From Roseovarius gahaiensis (GTDB lineage: Bacteria > Pseudomonadota > Alphaproteobacteria > Rhodobacterales > Rhodobacteraceae), in contig NZ_JAAORB010000028.1 in the NCBI RefSeq assembly GCF_011601345.1, forward strand, positions 1 to 40,551: a stretch of 40,551 nucleotides of DNA, written 5' to 3'. Under the pieces are notes generated by a model. The model worked only from the letters and a program-made list of their open reading frames with translations. It searched no databases and had not been told where the DNA came from. Shown in pieces: positions 1 through 8,591 of this stretch. The translations under genes and the position numbers were made by a program. Every line of letters begins with the position of its first letter. Position 1 is the first letter of the stretch.

Positions 1-75
1 ATGTTAACGAAACAGGTGGGTCAATTTTACTCGCTCATAACCCACCCAAGTGGGTCAATTTTGCACGCCGATTCA
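1..75. mobile_element. IS21-like element terminus (partial)
   Basis: A 13-bp sequence, GTGGGTCAATTTT, occurs twice in direct orientation at 16-28 and 50-62, and its complement-like CCCACCC lies between the copies. Multiple spaced terminal repeats of this kind are characteristic of IS21-family ends. No transposase (istA/istB) is inside the window, so the rest of the element would lie to the left. The exact border is not determinable; homology of the repeats ends near 62-75. It sits only about 80 bp upstream of the pseudoazurin start. Confidence 0.5.
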
Positions 76-154
76 CATTCCAGAACAATATCCCGCTTGT
101 GGAAACCGCTAGTTTTGGACTCAAGCAACAACGCGACATGAAAGGAACAACGAC

Positions 155-586
155 ATGATCCGTACGCTGACAACCGGCCTCGCCCTCGCCGCGCTGATGG
201 GCTCCGCGGCCTTCGCCGAAACCTTCGACGTCAAGATGCTGAACAAGGGCGCCGATGGCGAGCGCATGGTGTTCGAGCCTGCCTTCGTTCAGGCGGCCCC
301 CGGCGATACCATTCGCTTTCTGGCCACCGACAAGGGCCACAACGCCGAGATCAACAAGGGCATGTTGCCCGAGGGGGCCGAGGCGTTCTCTGGCAAGATC
401 AACGAGGAATACGAAGTTACGCTCGATGCCGAAGGCGTCTATGGTGTGATCTGCAAGCCGCATTACGCCATGGGCATGGTGATGACCATCGCCGTCGGCG
501 ACGTGGCGGCCCCCGATGCCTTTCTCGAAGGCCGCGTGCCTCGCAAGGCCAAGGAACGTTTCGAAGCGCAACTCGGCAATCTCTGA
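155..586 (+). CDS. Pseudoazurin (blue copper protein)
   Basis: A periplasmic type-1 copper electron carrier, expected to deliver electrons to the copper nitrite reductase encoded next. The 143-residue product starts with a Sec signal peptide (about residues 1-21, ending in AFA). The mature cupredoxin has all four type-1 copper ligands: His62 (GHNAE), Cys100, His103 and Met108 (in CKPHYAMGM). Length and ligand spacing fit the pseudoazurin family rather than azurin or plastocyanin. AAAGGA lies shortly before the ATG. The nirK gene follows after 57 bases and is probably co-transcribed. The upstream region is short because an IS-like end lies about 80 bp away. Confidence 0.93.
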   Translation: MIRTLTTGLALAALMGSAAFAETFDVKMLNKGADGERMVFEPAFVQAAPGDTIRFLATDKGHNAEINKGMLPEGAEAFSGKINEEYEVTLDAEGVYGVICKPHYAMGMVMTIAVGDVAAPDAFLEGRVPRKAKERFEAQLGNL

Positions 587-601
587 TCCTTTTCCCGGTG
601 C

Positions 602-618
602 GCGGGCATGGTGCCCGC
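602..618 (+). other. Intercistronic stem-loop between pseudoazurin and nirK
   Basis: A perfect 7-bp inverted repeat (GCGGGCA / TGCCCGC) with a 3-base loop (TGG) lies between the pseudoazurin stop and the nirK start. No T-run follows, so it is more likely an RNA processing or stability hairpin, or a weak attenuator, than a strong terminator. It covers an in-frame upstream ATG, which argues against use of that ATG as the nirK start. Confidence 0.5.
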
Positions 619-643
619 CACCACCAACGTCATGGAGGACATC

Positions 644-1861
644 ATGACCAAGATCATCAACCCCGGACTCGTCTCAACCAGCCGCAGAAACGTGCTGCGC
701 GGCTCCATGCTCGCGGGCGCGGCGGCAATGGCTGGGGTAGGTGCGATGGCGGCGCCGCGCGCGCCCCGGCTCGCCAAGGCCAACGCTGCATCCGCACATC
801 TTCACAAGGCTGCCGCCAAACAGTCTGCCGAAACCACGGCCAAACCTGCCGATCTTTCCGGCTACACCCGCGTGAAACAAGAGCTTGTCGCGCCACCCTT
901 TGCACCCGTGCATGAGCAGGTTGCCACCGGCGGCCCCAAGATCGTCGAGATTACCATGGAGACCACCGAAAAGCTGATGGTGGTGGACGAAGATACCGGC
1001 GCGTCGGTCTGGGCGCTGACCTATAATGGCTCGGTCCCCGGCCCGCTGATCATCTGCCACGAGGGCGACATGGTGGAACTGACCCTGCGCAATCCGGCCG
1101 ACAGCATGATGGAGCACAATATCGACTTTCACGCCTCCACAGGGGCCTTGGGTGGCGGTGGCCTGACCCATGTCTATCCCGGCGAGGAATGCGTGCTGCG
1201 CTGGAAGGCGACCAAGGCGGGGTGCTTTACCTATCACTGCGCCCCCGGCGGTGCGATGATCCCCTATCACGTCACGCATGGCATGAACGGCGCGGTCATG
1301 GTGTTGCCGCGCGACGGGCTGAAGGATGCCGAAGGCAACCCGCTGCGCTATGACAGCATCGCCTATATCGGCGAGCAGGACTACTACCTGCCGATGGACG
1401 ACAACGGCGACTACAAGGCCTATGAGGCCGCCGGTGACGACTATGCCGACAGTCTTGAGGCCATGCGCGGGCTGGTTCCGACGCACCAGGTATTCAATGG
1501 CGCGGTCGGCGCGCTGACGGGCGAAAACGCGCTCAAGGCCAAGGTCGGCGAGACCGTGTTGATGGTGCACAATTCGTGCAACGTGGACAGCCGCCCGCAC
1601 TTGATCGGCGGTCATGGTGACTTTGTCTGGGAAAGCTCGTTCACCGATGTGCCGCTGACCGGCATGGAGACATGGTTCGTGCGCGGCGGTAGCGCGGCGG
1701 CGGCGATGTACACCTTCGAGCAGCCGGGCGTCTATGTCTACGTGAACCACAACCTCATCATTGCCGCTATGCTCGGCGGGACGGCACACTTTGTCGTCGA
1801 GGGTGAATGGGACAACAACTTGATGGAACAGGTTGTGGCACCACGAAGCTTCGCAACCTGA
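644..1861 (+). CDS. nirK: Copper-containing nitrite reductase (NO-forming)
   Basis: Reduces nitrite to nitric oxide in the periplasm, a key step of denitrification. From this start the product has 405 residues and a Tat-type leader with twin arginines (SRRNVLRG, residues 13-20). Two cupredoxin domains follow. Type-1 copper ligands are His158, Cys199, His209 and Met214. Type-2 ligands are His163, His198 and His369. The catalytic Asp161 and His319 are in place ([14 protein letters not shown]). An in-frame ATG 36 bases upstream lies inside a hairpin, whereas a GGAGG five bases before this ATG supports the shorter start. nirV follows after 18 bases. The enzyme appears intact. Confidence 0.97.
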   Translation: MTKIINPGLVSTSRRNVLRGSMLAGAAAMAGVGAMAAPRAPRLAKANAASAHLHKAAAKQSAETTAKPADLSGYTRVKQELVAPPFAPVHEQVATGGPKIVEITMETTEKLMVVDEDTGASVWALTYNGSVPGPLIICHEGDMVELTLRNPADSMMEHNIDFHASTGALGGGGLTHVYPGEECVLRWKATKAGCFTYHCAPGGAMIPYHVTHGMNGAVMVLPRDGLKDAEGNPLRYDSIAYIGEQDYYLPMDDNGDYKAYEAAGDDYADSLEAMRGLVPTHQVFNGAVGALTGENALKAKVGETVLMVHNSCNVDSRPHLIGGHGDFVWESSFTDVPLTGMETWFVRGGSAAAAMYTFEQPGVYVYVNHNLIIAAMLGGTAHFVVEGEWDNNLMEQVVAPRSFAT

Positions 1862-1879
1862 TCTGAAAGGAACCTACGT

Positions 1880-2632
1880 ATGACCGTCACCCGGATATTG
1901 AAGCCTGCCGTGAAGTTGTCCCTTCTTTCGGTTGTGTTGATCGTCTTGGTGGCGGTCCTTCTCGGTGCCGTGCTGACATGGCGCGGCACCGAGAGGAATC
2001 TTTCGCTGGTGCCGGAAATGGCCGCCAGCCCCGTTACCCTCTCGACCGGTGCGCGGCTTTACGTTCAAAAATACGAGCTGACCGTGGCCGAATGGAACAC
2101 CTGCCATGCCGACGGTGGCTGTAGCTTGCGCCTGCGCACCCGGCCTGATCAGGACGCGCGCGTGACGCCAGCGACCGGGCTGAGCTATGTCGACGTGACC
2201 GAATACCTGAATTGGATCAACACCGCGACTGGCGGAAATTTCCGCCTTCCCACCGCGGCTGAATGGGCCGAGATGGCACGGCCGGTGCTGCCAGAAGAGG
2301 CCGACCCACTTTTCACCGATCCCTCGCTCACTTGGGCGTCGGCCTACCTGACCAAGGGTTTGCCCGCCCGCGCACTGAAACCCCAGGGCAGTTTTTCAAC
2401 CTCCCCCGATGGCATCGCTGATCTTGACGGCAGCGTCTGGGAATGGACGCAGGACTGCTATGCAGGCGCATCGGGCGATGACGATCCCGCGCGTTGCCCG
2501 GCATATTTCGTCGGCGGCGAGCACGTCGCCGCCATGTCTTACCTCATCCGCGACCCGGCGCGTGGCGGATGCGCTGTCGGATCACCTCCTGCACATCTGG
2601 GAATGCGTCTCGTGAGCGAAGACGCGACCTGA
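1880..2632 (+). CDS. nirV: NirV-like formylglycine-generating-enzyme family protein
   Basis: Belongs to the SUMF1/FGE-sulfatase fold family, whose members near nirK are called NirV. The biochemical role of NirV in nitrite reduction is unsettled; maturation or support of NirK has been suggested. The 250-residue protein has one N-terminal membrane segment (about residues 13-35), which would anchor a periplasmic domain. The family pattern is visible: YEVTxxEW-like entry (residues 55-63, YELTVAEWN), FRLPTAAEWAEMAR and the C-terminal DGSVWEWTQDCY followed by GG and MRLV. Placement right after nirK, with AAAGGA before the ATG, indicates a shared transcript. Confidence 0.88.
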   Translation: MTVTRILKPAVKLSLLSVVLIVLVAVLLGAVLTWRGTERNLSLVPEMAASPVTLSTGARLYVQKYELTVAEWNTCHADGGCSLRLRTRPDQDARVTPATGLSYVDVTEYLNWINTATGGNFRLPTAAEWAEMARPVLPEEADPLFTDPSLTWASAYLTKGLPARALKPQGSFSTSPDGIADLDGSVWEWTQDCYAGASGDDDPARCPAYFVGGEHVAAMSYLIRDPARGGCAVGSPPAHLGMRLVSEDAT

Positions 2633-2872
2633 AGACCACGGAAAAACGCGCGATAGCTGCCCGCGCTGCCTGAAGGGTCGCTTGTCTTTGCAAGGCCCTA
2701 ACCGCTACTGGCCGAATATATCATATATTCGCATGCGAGATTTCAGCAGCACCTGCAGCAAAGAGCCAACTTTGATCGGGAACGGTTTCGCTGTCCTGCA
2801 CGTCTGCTTTGGGATATTCCGGCTATATTGCGCGACTTGCAAAGCGATTTAATCATCGTGCGTTGGCAATCC
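2633..2872. other. Non-coding stretch with a 19-bp perfect palindrome
   Basis: No convincing gene is present between nirV and the pseudogene. The only clear structure is CGAATATATCATATATTCG at 2713-2731, a 9-1-9 perfect palindrome that is AT-rich against a GC-rich background. A GC-poor palindrome with no T-run does not look like a terminator; it resembles a dimeric-repressor operator, but both flanking genes end toward it, so it now has no obvious target promoter. Confidence 0.5.
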
Positions 2873-3850
2873 TCATCGTGAAAACTTTGTGAGAACCGAC
2901 TTTGTCGCCACGACAAGGACGCCGTCGCCATCTACTCGGGCAACATCACGCTCGATGATCGTGCGGATCTTTGCTCTGCGATCTGCGCCGGCCCTGGGAT
3001 CGAGCAACCAGGTGTCAGAAAATGTTCGACCGGAGATCTGGACGATCTCGGCTTGCGGTTTGGTTTCGAGCCTCGCGAAATCGGTTCCTGGCGCCAGCCT
3101 CTCGGCAATCGCTTCATCCGCGTGCGCGTCGATCATCATCAGGGGTGCGTCGCGTTCGATTTTTTGACCCCATAAAGCCGAATGACCTGTCGCATTCCTG
3201 ATTGGCATCAATGATCCTCAAGCGTCAGACGGTTCGGTCCGAGTGCCTCCTCCGCCGAGGCAAGCAAGTTGAAAAGCGCCTGATGCTTTCGCGACTCAAA
3301 GAGCGCGAAGCGATCATATTGCTTGAGCATCGATGTGACGCGCGCGGTGCTGTCGCGTGGCGTGATATCGAGTATGCCGCTTGAGGCGGATTCTCCTTTT
3401 GAAAGCAATTCAAGAATTTCCTTGCCGATTCCATGCGACATGAGGTGGGCACGGCCATCCGCTCCCTTCTGCAGCGTCGCGACGATGGCAGTTTTCGCAG
3501 TGAGAAGATCAGAACGGAGTTCGGGCGGGAATCCTTGCTCCGGTGCCCGCAGGAACTCTTCAACGAAGATATCCGTGATCGAGCAGAGCTGTGGCCATAC
3601 TTCTGCGTCGATGATCCGGAGGGCCGTTCTGCCGTAGCGCGTTCCGCGAGGTTTAAGGTCGGCACATAGATCAGTATGTGGCCTCGGGCCAGCAACGCCC
3701 GGCCATGCTTTGCCAGCAAGCGCAGGGCGGTCCTCGTCTTGCCGACACCTGCGCTGACCTAGAGCGTCAGTGCCGGGCAGTCCACGATGCGATCAGCGAA
3801 TATGTCGGCCATCAGGTTGCCCGGGCAGGCAGCCGGTGCAATCCGACTGC
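2873..3850 (-). pseudogene. Broken P-loop ATPase, plasmid/phage helicase- or primase-like
   Basis: Joined minus-strand segments read as one former protein. The 5' part shows a Walker A motif (SAGVGKTRTAL) just after an in-frame TAG at 3759-3761, followed by HGRALLARGHILIYVPTLNLA. A frameshift near 3630 leads into a 140-residue segment (from GRTALRIIDAEVW to RLTLEDH), and a further shift near 3190 leads into a segment with ERDAPLMMIDAHADE and VVATKSV, which resembles a helicase C-terminal domain. The 5' end stops close to the neighbouring SDR gene. I cannot assign the family with certainty; replication helicase/primase of a plasmid or phage is the best reading. The multiple lesions make it non-functional. 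Confidence 0.6.
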
Positions 3851-3870
3851 CGGCGGCGCGGGTGGGCGCG

Positions 3871-4632
3871 TCACGCCGGGTCGCCGCGCAGTGCTGGCAG
3901 GCCGACGCCCGTCGAATCGAAGCCGCCATCCGAGGCAATCGTCTGGCCTGTGACGTAGCTGGCCTTGTCGGAACACAGGAAGGAGATAACCTCGGCGATC
4001 TCGGTCTCTTGCCCGTAGCGATTGAGGGGAATCGCATCGTGATAGGCCGCGCGGATCGCCGGCGTGTGCACGGCAAGCGCCAGCTTGGTATCCACCGGGC
4101 CCGGTGCCACGACATTGGCACGCACGCCCCATTCGCCCAGTTCGGCGGCCTGTTGCCGGGTCAGGTGGATCACCGCCGCCTTCGACGTGCCGTAGGCAGC
4201 CCGCAGCGTGCTGGCCCGCAAGCCCGAGATCGAGGCAACGTTGACAATCGCGCCGCCGACCGCCTTCAGATGCGGGATGACCGCCTGAGAGGTCAGGAAA
4301 ACGCCGTCAAGATTGGTTGCCATCACACTGCGCCATGTCGCAAAATCGGTCTCGCCCATCGGGCGGAAATCAGCGACGCCGGCATTGTTGACCAGCGCGT
4401 CGATCCGCCCGAACTCGGTCATGACGCTTTCGGCCATGGCCGCGACCTGGTCGGGGTCGGACACGTCGCAAATTACCGGCAGCACGCCATCAAGCTCCTG
4501 CGCGGCCGCCGTCAGCGCCTCGGCGTCGCGGTCGATCATGGCCACGCGCCGGCCTTCGGCAAGAAGCAGGCGGGTGGTGGCAAGGCCGATGCCGCGGGCA
4601 GCGCCGGTCACGATTGCGGTTTTCGGTGTCAT
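3871..4632 (-). CDS. SDR family NAD(P)-dependent oxidoreductase
   Basis: A 253-residue classical short-chain dehydrogenase. The Rossmann glycine motif TGAARGIG is at 9-16, NNAG at 82-85 and the catalytic set Ser134, Tyr147, Lys151 (YGTSK). Asp34 at the end of the second strand (MIDRD) favours NAD over NADP. The substrate is unknown. It lies 38 bases downstream of the TRAP large permease gene on the same strand, so it is probably the last gene of the transporter operon and acts on the imported compound or a derivative. The C-terminal tail after SDGGFDSTG is a little longer than usual. Confidence 0.88.
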   Translation of the reverse strand: MTPKTAIVTGAARGIGLATTRLLLAEGRRVAMIDRDAEALTAAAQELDGVLPVICDVSDPDQVAAMAESVMTEFGRIDALVNNAGVADFRPMGETDFATWRSVMATNLDGVFLTSQAVIPHLKAVGGAIVNVASISGLRASTLRAAYGTSKAAVIHLTRQQAAELGEWGVRANVVAPGPVDTKLALAVHTPAIRAAYHDAIPLNRYGQETEIAEVISFLCSDKASYVTGQTIASDGGFDSTGVGLPALRGDPA

Positions 4633-4670
4633 TTGGATCTCCGGTTATCGGGAAAATGCGGTGGTCTGGG

Positions 4671-6005
4671 TCATCTCATCCACTCTACCAGCACCTGTGA
4701 AAGCGACGGGAAGGCGGCGATCACACCGAGCCCGACAAGACTGACCAGCAAGAACGGCATGGCACCGCGCGCCACCTTCTCGATCGAGAGCTTGGTGACA
4801 TTCGCCGCGACGTAGAGGTTGATGCCGACAGGTGGCGTAATCAGACCAATGGCCAGGTTCACCATCACAAGCACGCCGAACCAGACCGGATCCCAGCCCA
4901 GCTCGCGCACAACGGGCAGGAAGATCGGAAGCGAAATGAACATCACCGTTACCGCGTCCATGAACATTCCGGCAAGCACGAGGACCAGCATGATCACCAG
5001 CAGGATCACCCATTCGTTCTGGCTGATGCCCAGAAGGGCGGTGGAATAGCTGCCGACCAGATCCTCGACCGTGACGACCCAGCCGAACAGGCTGGCATAG
5101 GCCACGACCAGCATCACCACGGCCGACGAGGCGGCGGCGTTGCCCAGCGCGTCGTAAAGCCCGCGAAACGTTAGCGTCCGATAGGCCAGCGCGCCGACGG
5201 CCAGCGCGTAGACGGTGGCGACCAGCGCCGCCTCGGTCGGGGTGAAAATGCCGGAATAGATCCCGCCCAGGATCACGACCGGGGTCATCAGGCCCCAGAA
5301 ACTTTCGCGAAAGGTCAGCCAAAGCTTCCGGCCATAGGCGAGGTCCGCGTGGGGGTCGGGGCTGAGCGCCTCTAGCGCCGAACGATCCGCCACCGCGCGC
5401 CCGCGGCGCGCTAGCGGCAGCACGGCCAGCATGGTCATTCCCATGAAGATCCCCGGAATGATCGCCGCGATGAAGAGCCGCGAGATCGAGGTTTCGGCGA
5501 TCACGCCGTAGATCACCAGCCCGATTGAGGGGGGAACCACGATTGATAGCGCCGCCCCGGTGCAGACCAGCCCGGCGGCATAGGCCCGGCTGTAGCCATC
5601 CTCTTCCATGCCCTTGATGATCATCGGGCCGATGGCCGCCACCGATGCCGGGCCAGAGCCGCTGACCGCCCCCCAGAACAGGCAAACGACCGTGCCGACA
5701 ACCCCCATGCCGCCGGGCAGGGTGCCCACCAGCACCCGGAAAAAGCGGATCATCCGCTCGGCGATCCCGAGCGAGCCCATCAGTGTCCCTGCGAGGATAA
5801 AGAACGGGATCGCCAGAAGCGAAAACTTGGTGATGCCGGTGGCGATCAGATCACCCGCAAGGTCGAACCCGAACCCGATCTTCCACATGGTGTAGATCGC
5901 CGACAAGCCGAGCGCGAATGCCACCGGCAGACGCAGGGCCATCAGCAGGAAAAATACGATCACCATCTGCGATCCAGCGGTGATATCGGTGAAAAACTCA
6001 AACAT
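4671..6005 (-). CDS. TRAP transporter large permease, DctM subunit
   Basis: The 444-residue, strongly hydrophobic protein has the DctM/ion-transporter pattern: repeated long membrane segments, GAVSGSGPASVAAIG near residue 115-130, the PPSIGLVIYG motif near 157-166 and the mirrored LITPPVGINLYVA in the C-terminal half. It would form the sodium-coupled transport channel in the inner membrane for a carboxylate captured by the binding protein. Its start overlaps the end of the small permease gene by 8 bases, a common arrangement in TRAP operons that implies translational coupling. Confidence 0.95.
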   Translation of the reverse strand: MFEFFTDITAGSQMVIVFFLLMALRLPVAFALGLSAIYTMWKIGFGFDLAGDLIATGITKFSLLAIPFFILAGTLMGSLGIAERMIRFFRVLVGTLPGGMGVVGTVVCLFWGAVSGSGPASVAAIGPMIIKGMEEDGYSRAYAAGLVCTGAALSIVVPPSIGLVIYGVIAETSISRLFIAAIIPGIFMGMTMLAVLPLARRGRAVADRSALEALSPDPHADLAYGRKLWLTFRESFWGLMTPVVILGGIYSGIFTPTEAALVATVYALAVGALAYRTLTFRGLYDALGNAAASSAVVMLVVAYASLFGWVVTVEDLVGSYSTALLGISQNEWVILLVIMLVLVLAGMFMDAVTVMFISLPIFLPVVRELGWDPVWFGVLVMVNLAIGLITPPVGINLYVAANVTKLSIEKVARGAMPFLLVSLVGLGVIAAFPSLSQVLVEWMR

Positions 6006-6483
6006 CCGGCAGCACCTGCCGGGCAGGCCCGTTCAGCATTTCGACCACATGCTGCAGGTAGCGTAGGATGATCAGCGCGAACCCAAAGGGCACCGCCGCC
6101 TGATAGTACCAGGCCGGAATGCCCAGCGCGTAGGAATTCATACCGTTGGCGTAGAGATTGGCCAGCGACTGCCAGGAAAACCAGGCTGACATCCCCAGAA
6201 GGCCGACCGACAGGGCCGCGGAGAGCACGAGGACGGGCTTCCATAGCACGCGGGGCATCATGTCATGCACCAGCGTCACTGCCAGATGCTCCCCCCGGCG
6301 GGCGGCCAGCGCTGCCCCGAATACCGTCAGCAGAAGGAACCCGTTGGTCAACAATTCTTCGGTGGCGGCCAGCGACAAGTTCGTGGCGTAACGAACGACG
6401 ACATTGGCGAATCCCAGCAGGGTCATGCCAAGGAAAATGAACGCGCAGATAATCTTTTCCGCGTCACGCAGAAGAAACCTCAT
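5998..6483 (-). CDS. TRAP transporter small permease, DctQ subunit
   Basis: A 161-residue protein with four predicted membrane segments (roughly residues 13-33, 46-62, 88-110 and 125-148), as expected for DctQ, the small membrane subunit that pairs with DctM. The RRGEHLAVTLV motif after the second membrane segment matches the family's conserved RxGxHhxVxh signature. It lies between the binding-protein gene and the large permease gene. An 80-base gap containing a stem-loop separates it from the binding-protein gene. Confidence 0.93.
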   Translation of the reverse strand: MRFLLRDAEKIICAFIFLGMTLLGFANVVVRYATNLSLAATEELLTNGFLLLTVFGAALAARRGEHLAVTLVHDMMPRVLWKPVLVLSAALSVGLLGMSAWFSWQSLANLYANGMNSYALGIPAWYYQAAVPFGFALIILRYLQHVVEMLNGPARQVLPDV

Positions 6484-6520
6484 TGTCGCATGCTCCTGTC
6501 ATCCGTCGCGGAAAAGAAGG

Positions 6521-6549
6521 ACGGGCAAACCCAAAAAGGGCCTGCCCGT
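6521..6549 (-). terminator. Intercistronic stem-loop (partial terminator/attenuator) between dctP and dctQ
   Basis: On the minus strand a 7-bp perfect outer stem (ACGGGCA / TGCCCGT) encloses an inner CCC/GGG pair around a T5 loop, and a T-rich stretch (CCTTCTTTTCC) follows. This looks like a leaky terminator or a 3'-end stabiliser that would let the binding protein be made in excess over the membrane subunits, a stoichiometry typical of binding-protein-dependent transport. Confidence 0.6.
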
Positions 6550-6563
6550 GAGAAACCGATCAC

Positions 6564-7568
6564 TCAGTCAGCGTTCGCGATCGCTTCCTGAAAGGTGTTC
6601 ACGATGTCCGCGCCGACCTTGTCCGCCCATTCGTCGAAGGCCGGTTTCGTGGCGGTCCGGAACGCGTCCAGTTCTTCCGCCGTCGGCTCGTAGATTTCCA
6701 TGCCTTGCTCGCGCAGGAAATCAAGGCCGCTGGCTGTGTCCTCGCGGGTGATCTGGCGCTGATAGTCCATCGCCTCCTGCGCGGCTTCGCTAAGTGCGGT
6801 CTGCATGTCGGAATCGTAGCTGTCCCACTTGTCCTTCGAGATGCCCAGGAAAATCGGGTCATAGGAATAGTGCCATGTCGTCAGGTATTCCTGCACCTCG
6901 TAGATCTGCTGCGGAATGATCACCGCGCCGATCGGGTTTTCCTGTCCGTCCACGACGCCCTGTTGCAGCGCGGTCATCGTCTCGCCCCACTGCATCTGCT
7001 GGGGGTTGGCCCCCAACTCGTTCATCACGTCGATATACATTGGGCCGGCCACACGCATGTTCAGGCCTTCCATGTCTTCGGGCGATGTGATCGGGCGCAC
7101 GTTATTCGTCACTTCGCGGAAACCGTTCTCGCCCCAAGCCAGAACCACGATACCCTTTTCCAGCAGGATATCCGAAAGCATTTCGCCCGGTGCACCTTGG
7201 GTTGTGGCATCGACCTGGTCATAGTTGGCATAGAGATAGGGCAGCGAGAACACCGCCATTTCGGGCACGAGCGGGGTCACGTTGATCGCCGATGTCACGA
7301 CGAGGTCAAGCGCGCCGCGGCCCACCATCTCGGCTTGACGCATCTGATCCCCACCGGAAAGCTGGGCGTTCGGGAAGACCCGCACATCCAGATCGCCGCC
7401 GGTCTTATCGGCCAGAAGCTCGCCGAACCGTTCGGCCCCCTTGTGCCAGGTGGTGCTGTCGCCGGTGTTGTGTGACAGGCGCAGTGTCTCGGCCGAGACG
7501 GCGCTTGCCATCAGGGCACCCGTGATCATCGAGGCAGCCGCCACGCGACCGACTTTGGCAAAATTCAT
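6564..7568 (-). CDS. TRAP transporter solute-binding protein, DctP family
   Basis: A 334-residue periplasmic binding protein with a Sec signal peptide (about residues 1-26, ending VSA-E). It has the DctP-family features: SHNTGDSTTWHKGAERF at the N-terminus, a conserved ligand-carboxylate arginine in LNMRVAGP near residue 173, and VDGQENPIG near residue 212, typical of the DctP family. It is the first gene of a leftward operon with dctQ, dctM and an SDR. GGAGGAAAA precedes the ATG. The ligand cannot be read from the sequence. The divergent IclR gene probably regulates it. Confidence 0.94.
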   Translation of the reverse strand: MNFAKVGRVAAASMITGALMASAVSAETLRLSHNTGDSTTWHKGAERFGELLADKTGGDLDVRVFPNAQLSGGDQMRQAEMVGRGALDLVVTSAINVTPLVPEMAVFSLPYLYANYDQVDATTQGAPGEMLSDILLEKGIVVLAWGENGFREVTNNVRPITSPEDMEGLNMRVAGPMYIDVMNELGANPQQMQWGETMTALQQGVVDGQENPIGAVIIPQQIYEVQEYLTTWHYSYDPIFLGISKDKWDSYDSDMQTALSEAAQEAMDYQRQITREDTASGLDFLREQGMEIYEPTAEELDAFRTATKPAFDEWADKVGADIVNTFQEAIANAD

Positions 7569-7639
7569 TGTTTTCCTCCTCCAAACTTCACCCCAAGGCA
7601 GGGCTAAAAGCGTTTAAGCTGCAAAGGTAAGCAGCAAAC

Positions 7640-7771
7640 GTCCATATGATGAACCACTTGTTTCAAAGCTGACAAGAAAAACTTGCAAAAAGATATCAGA
7701 AAAAGCCAATATAAAGAAAATTCATCCGAAATACCCGTGCTAAAAGAAACTACAGGTTCATATAGTGGAAC
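7640..7771. promoter_or_regulatory. Divergent intergenic region with two related candidate IclR sites
   Basis: GTCCATATGATGAAC at 7640-7654 and GTTCATATAGTGGAAC at 7756-7771 share a GTTCAT...TGG(A)AC pattern when the first is read on the minus strand. The second has matching ends GTTC/GAAC and overlaps the presumed start of the IclR gene, a position suited to autorepression. The first lies about 70-85 bp upstream of dctP. The assignment to IclR is inferred from position and symmetry only. Confidence 0.4.
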
Positions 7772-7773
7772 TA

Positions 7774-8547
7774 ATGCAGGATCCCGGCCAACTTCGCGGT
7801 GCGCAAAGCGTCGATCGCGCGCTCGAACTGCTAAGCCTGATCGGCCGGCAGTCCGGCGGCGGCCTGACGCTGTCGGAAGTGGTTGTGCGATCGGGGCTGA
7901 ACAAGGCCACGGCGCGGCGCTTGCTTTTGGCGTTGATCCGCGCGGGGTTGATCGAACAGGATGACGAAAGCCGCCTCTATCACCTTGGCAAAGAAGCCTT
8001 CATCCTGGGGCTGCGCGCCTCGGGGCGGCACGGCCTTTTGAAACAGGCCATGGGCAGTCTGGTGCATCTTGCGCGCGAAACCGGGGATGCGGCGTTCATC
8101 TCAGTGCGTCGCGGGATGTCTTCGGTCTGCCTGCATCGCGAGGAAGGCGCATACCCGATTCGCACCTACGCGTTGATGTCCGGGGCGCAGCATCCGCTAG
8201 GCGTTGGGGCGGGATCGCTGGCAATGCTTGCCGCGCTGCCCGACGACGAGGTGGAGGATGTCCTGCAGGCCAATGCCGCGATTCTGGCCGCAGATTACCC
8301 GCACCTGTCGCCCGACAGCATCCGCCATCATGTCGCCCGGACGCGGCGTGATGGCTACGCCCTGAATCCCGGCCTGATCTTCACCGATTCGTGGGGCATC
8401 GGCATCGCCCTGCACGGCCCTGATGGCGGCCTTTCCGGTGCCGTGTCGCTTGCTGCCGTGGAAAGCCGCATGAAAGAGCCTCGCCGGCTGGAACTTGTTT
8501 CGCAACTGAAAACCGAAGCCGCGAAAATCGCAGAACGGCTGGGGTAA
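7774..8547 (+). CDS. IclR family transcriptional regulator
   Basis: A 257-residue regulator with an N-terminal winged helix-turn-helix (QSVDRALELLSLI..LTLSEVVVRSGLNKATARRLLLAL) and a C-terminal IclR effector-binding domain (LVHLARETGDAAFISVRRG ... NPGLIFTDSWGIGIAL). It is divergent from the TRAP operon and lies just upstream of the thiolase and acyl-CoA synthetase genes, so it likely controls both sides in response to the transported acid or its CoA ester. A GTG nine bases upstream in frame (7765) is an alternative start; the ATG is preferred because GTGGA lies just before it. Confidence 0.92.
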   Translation: MQDPGQLRGAQSVDRALELLSLIGRQSGGGLTLSEVVVRSGLNKATARRLLLALIRAGLIEQDDESRLYHLGKEAFILGLRASGRHGLLKQAMGSLVHLARETGDAAFISVRRGMSSVCLHREEGAYPIRTYALMSGAQHPLGVGAGSLAMLAALPDDEVEDVLQANAAILAADYPHLSPDSIRHHVARTRRDGYALNPGLIFTDSWGIGIALHGPDGGLSGAVSLAAVESRMKEPRRLELVSQLKTEAAKIAERLG

Positions 8548-8591
8548 ACGCCGCGTGCGGCACGCCCTGGGCATCCTGAAAGGAGAAACGG

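Noticed and set aside
115..128. TTGGACTCAAGCAA as an FNR/NnrR box upstream of pseudoazurin
   Set aside because: Only the outer TTG/CAA match, and the centre is 33 bases from the ATG, too close for an activator site with a leader.
674..1789. Long open frame on the minus strand inside nirK
   Set aside because: It is antisense to a complete nirK with all copper ligands; composition is His/Arg/Gly-rich as in GC-rich antisense frames, with no known motif.
3787..4815. 342-codon open frame on the plus strand opposite the first SDR
   Set aside because: Antisense of a classical SDR; includes no plausible domain.
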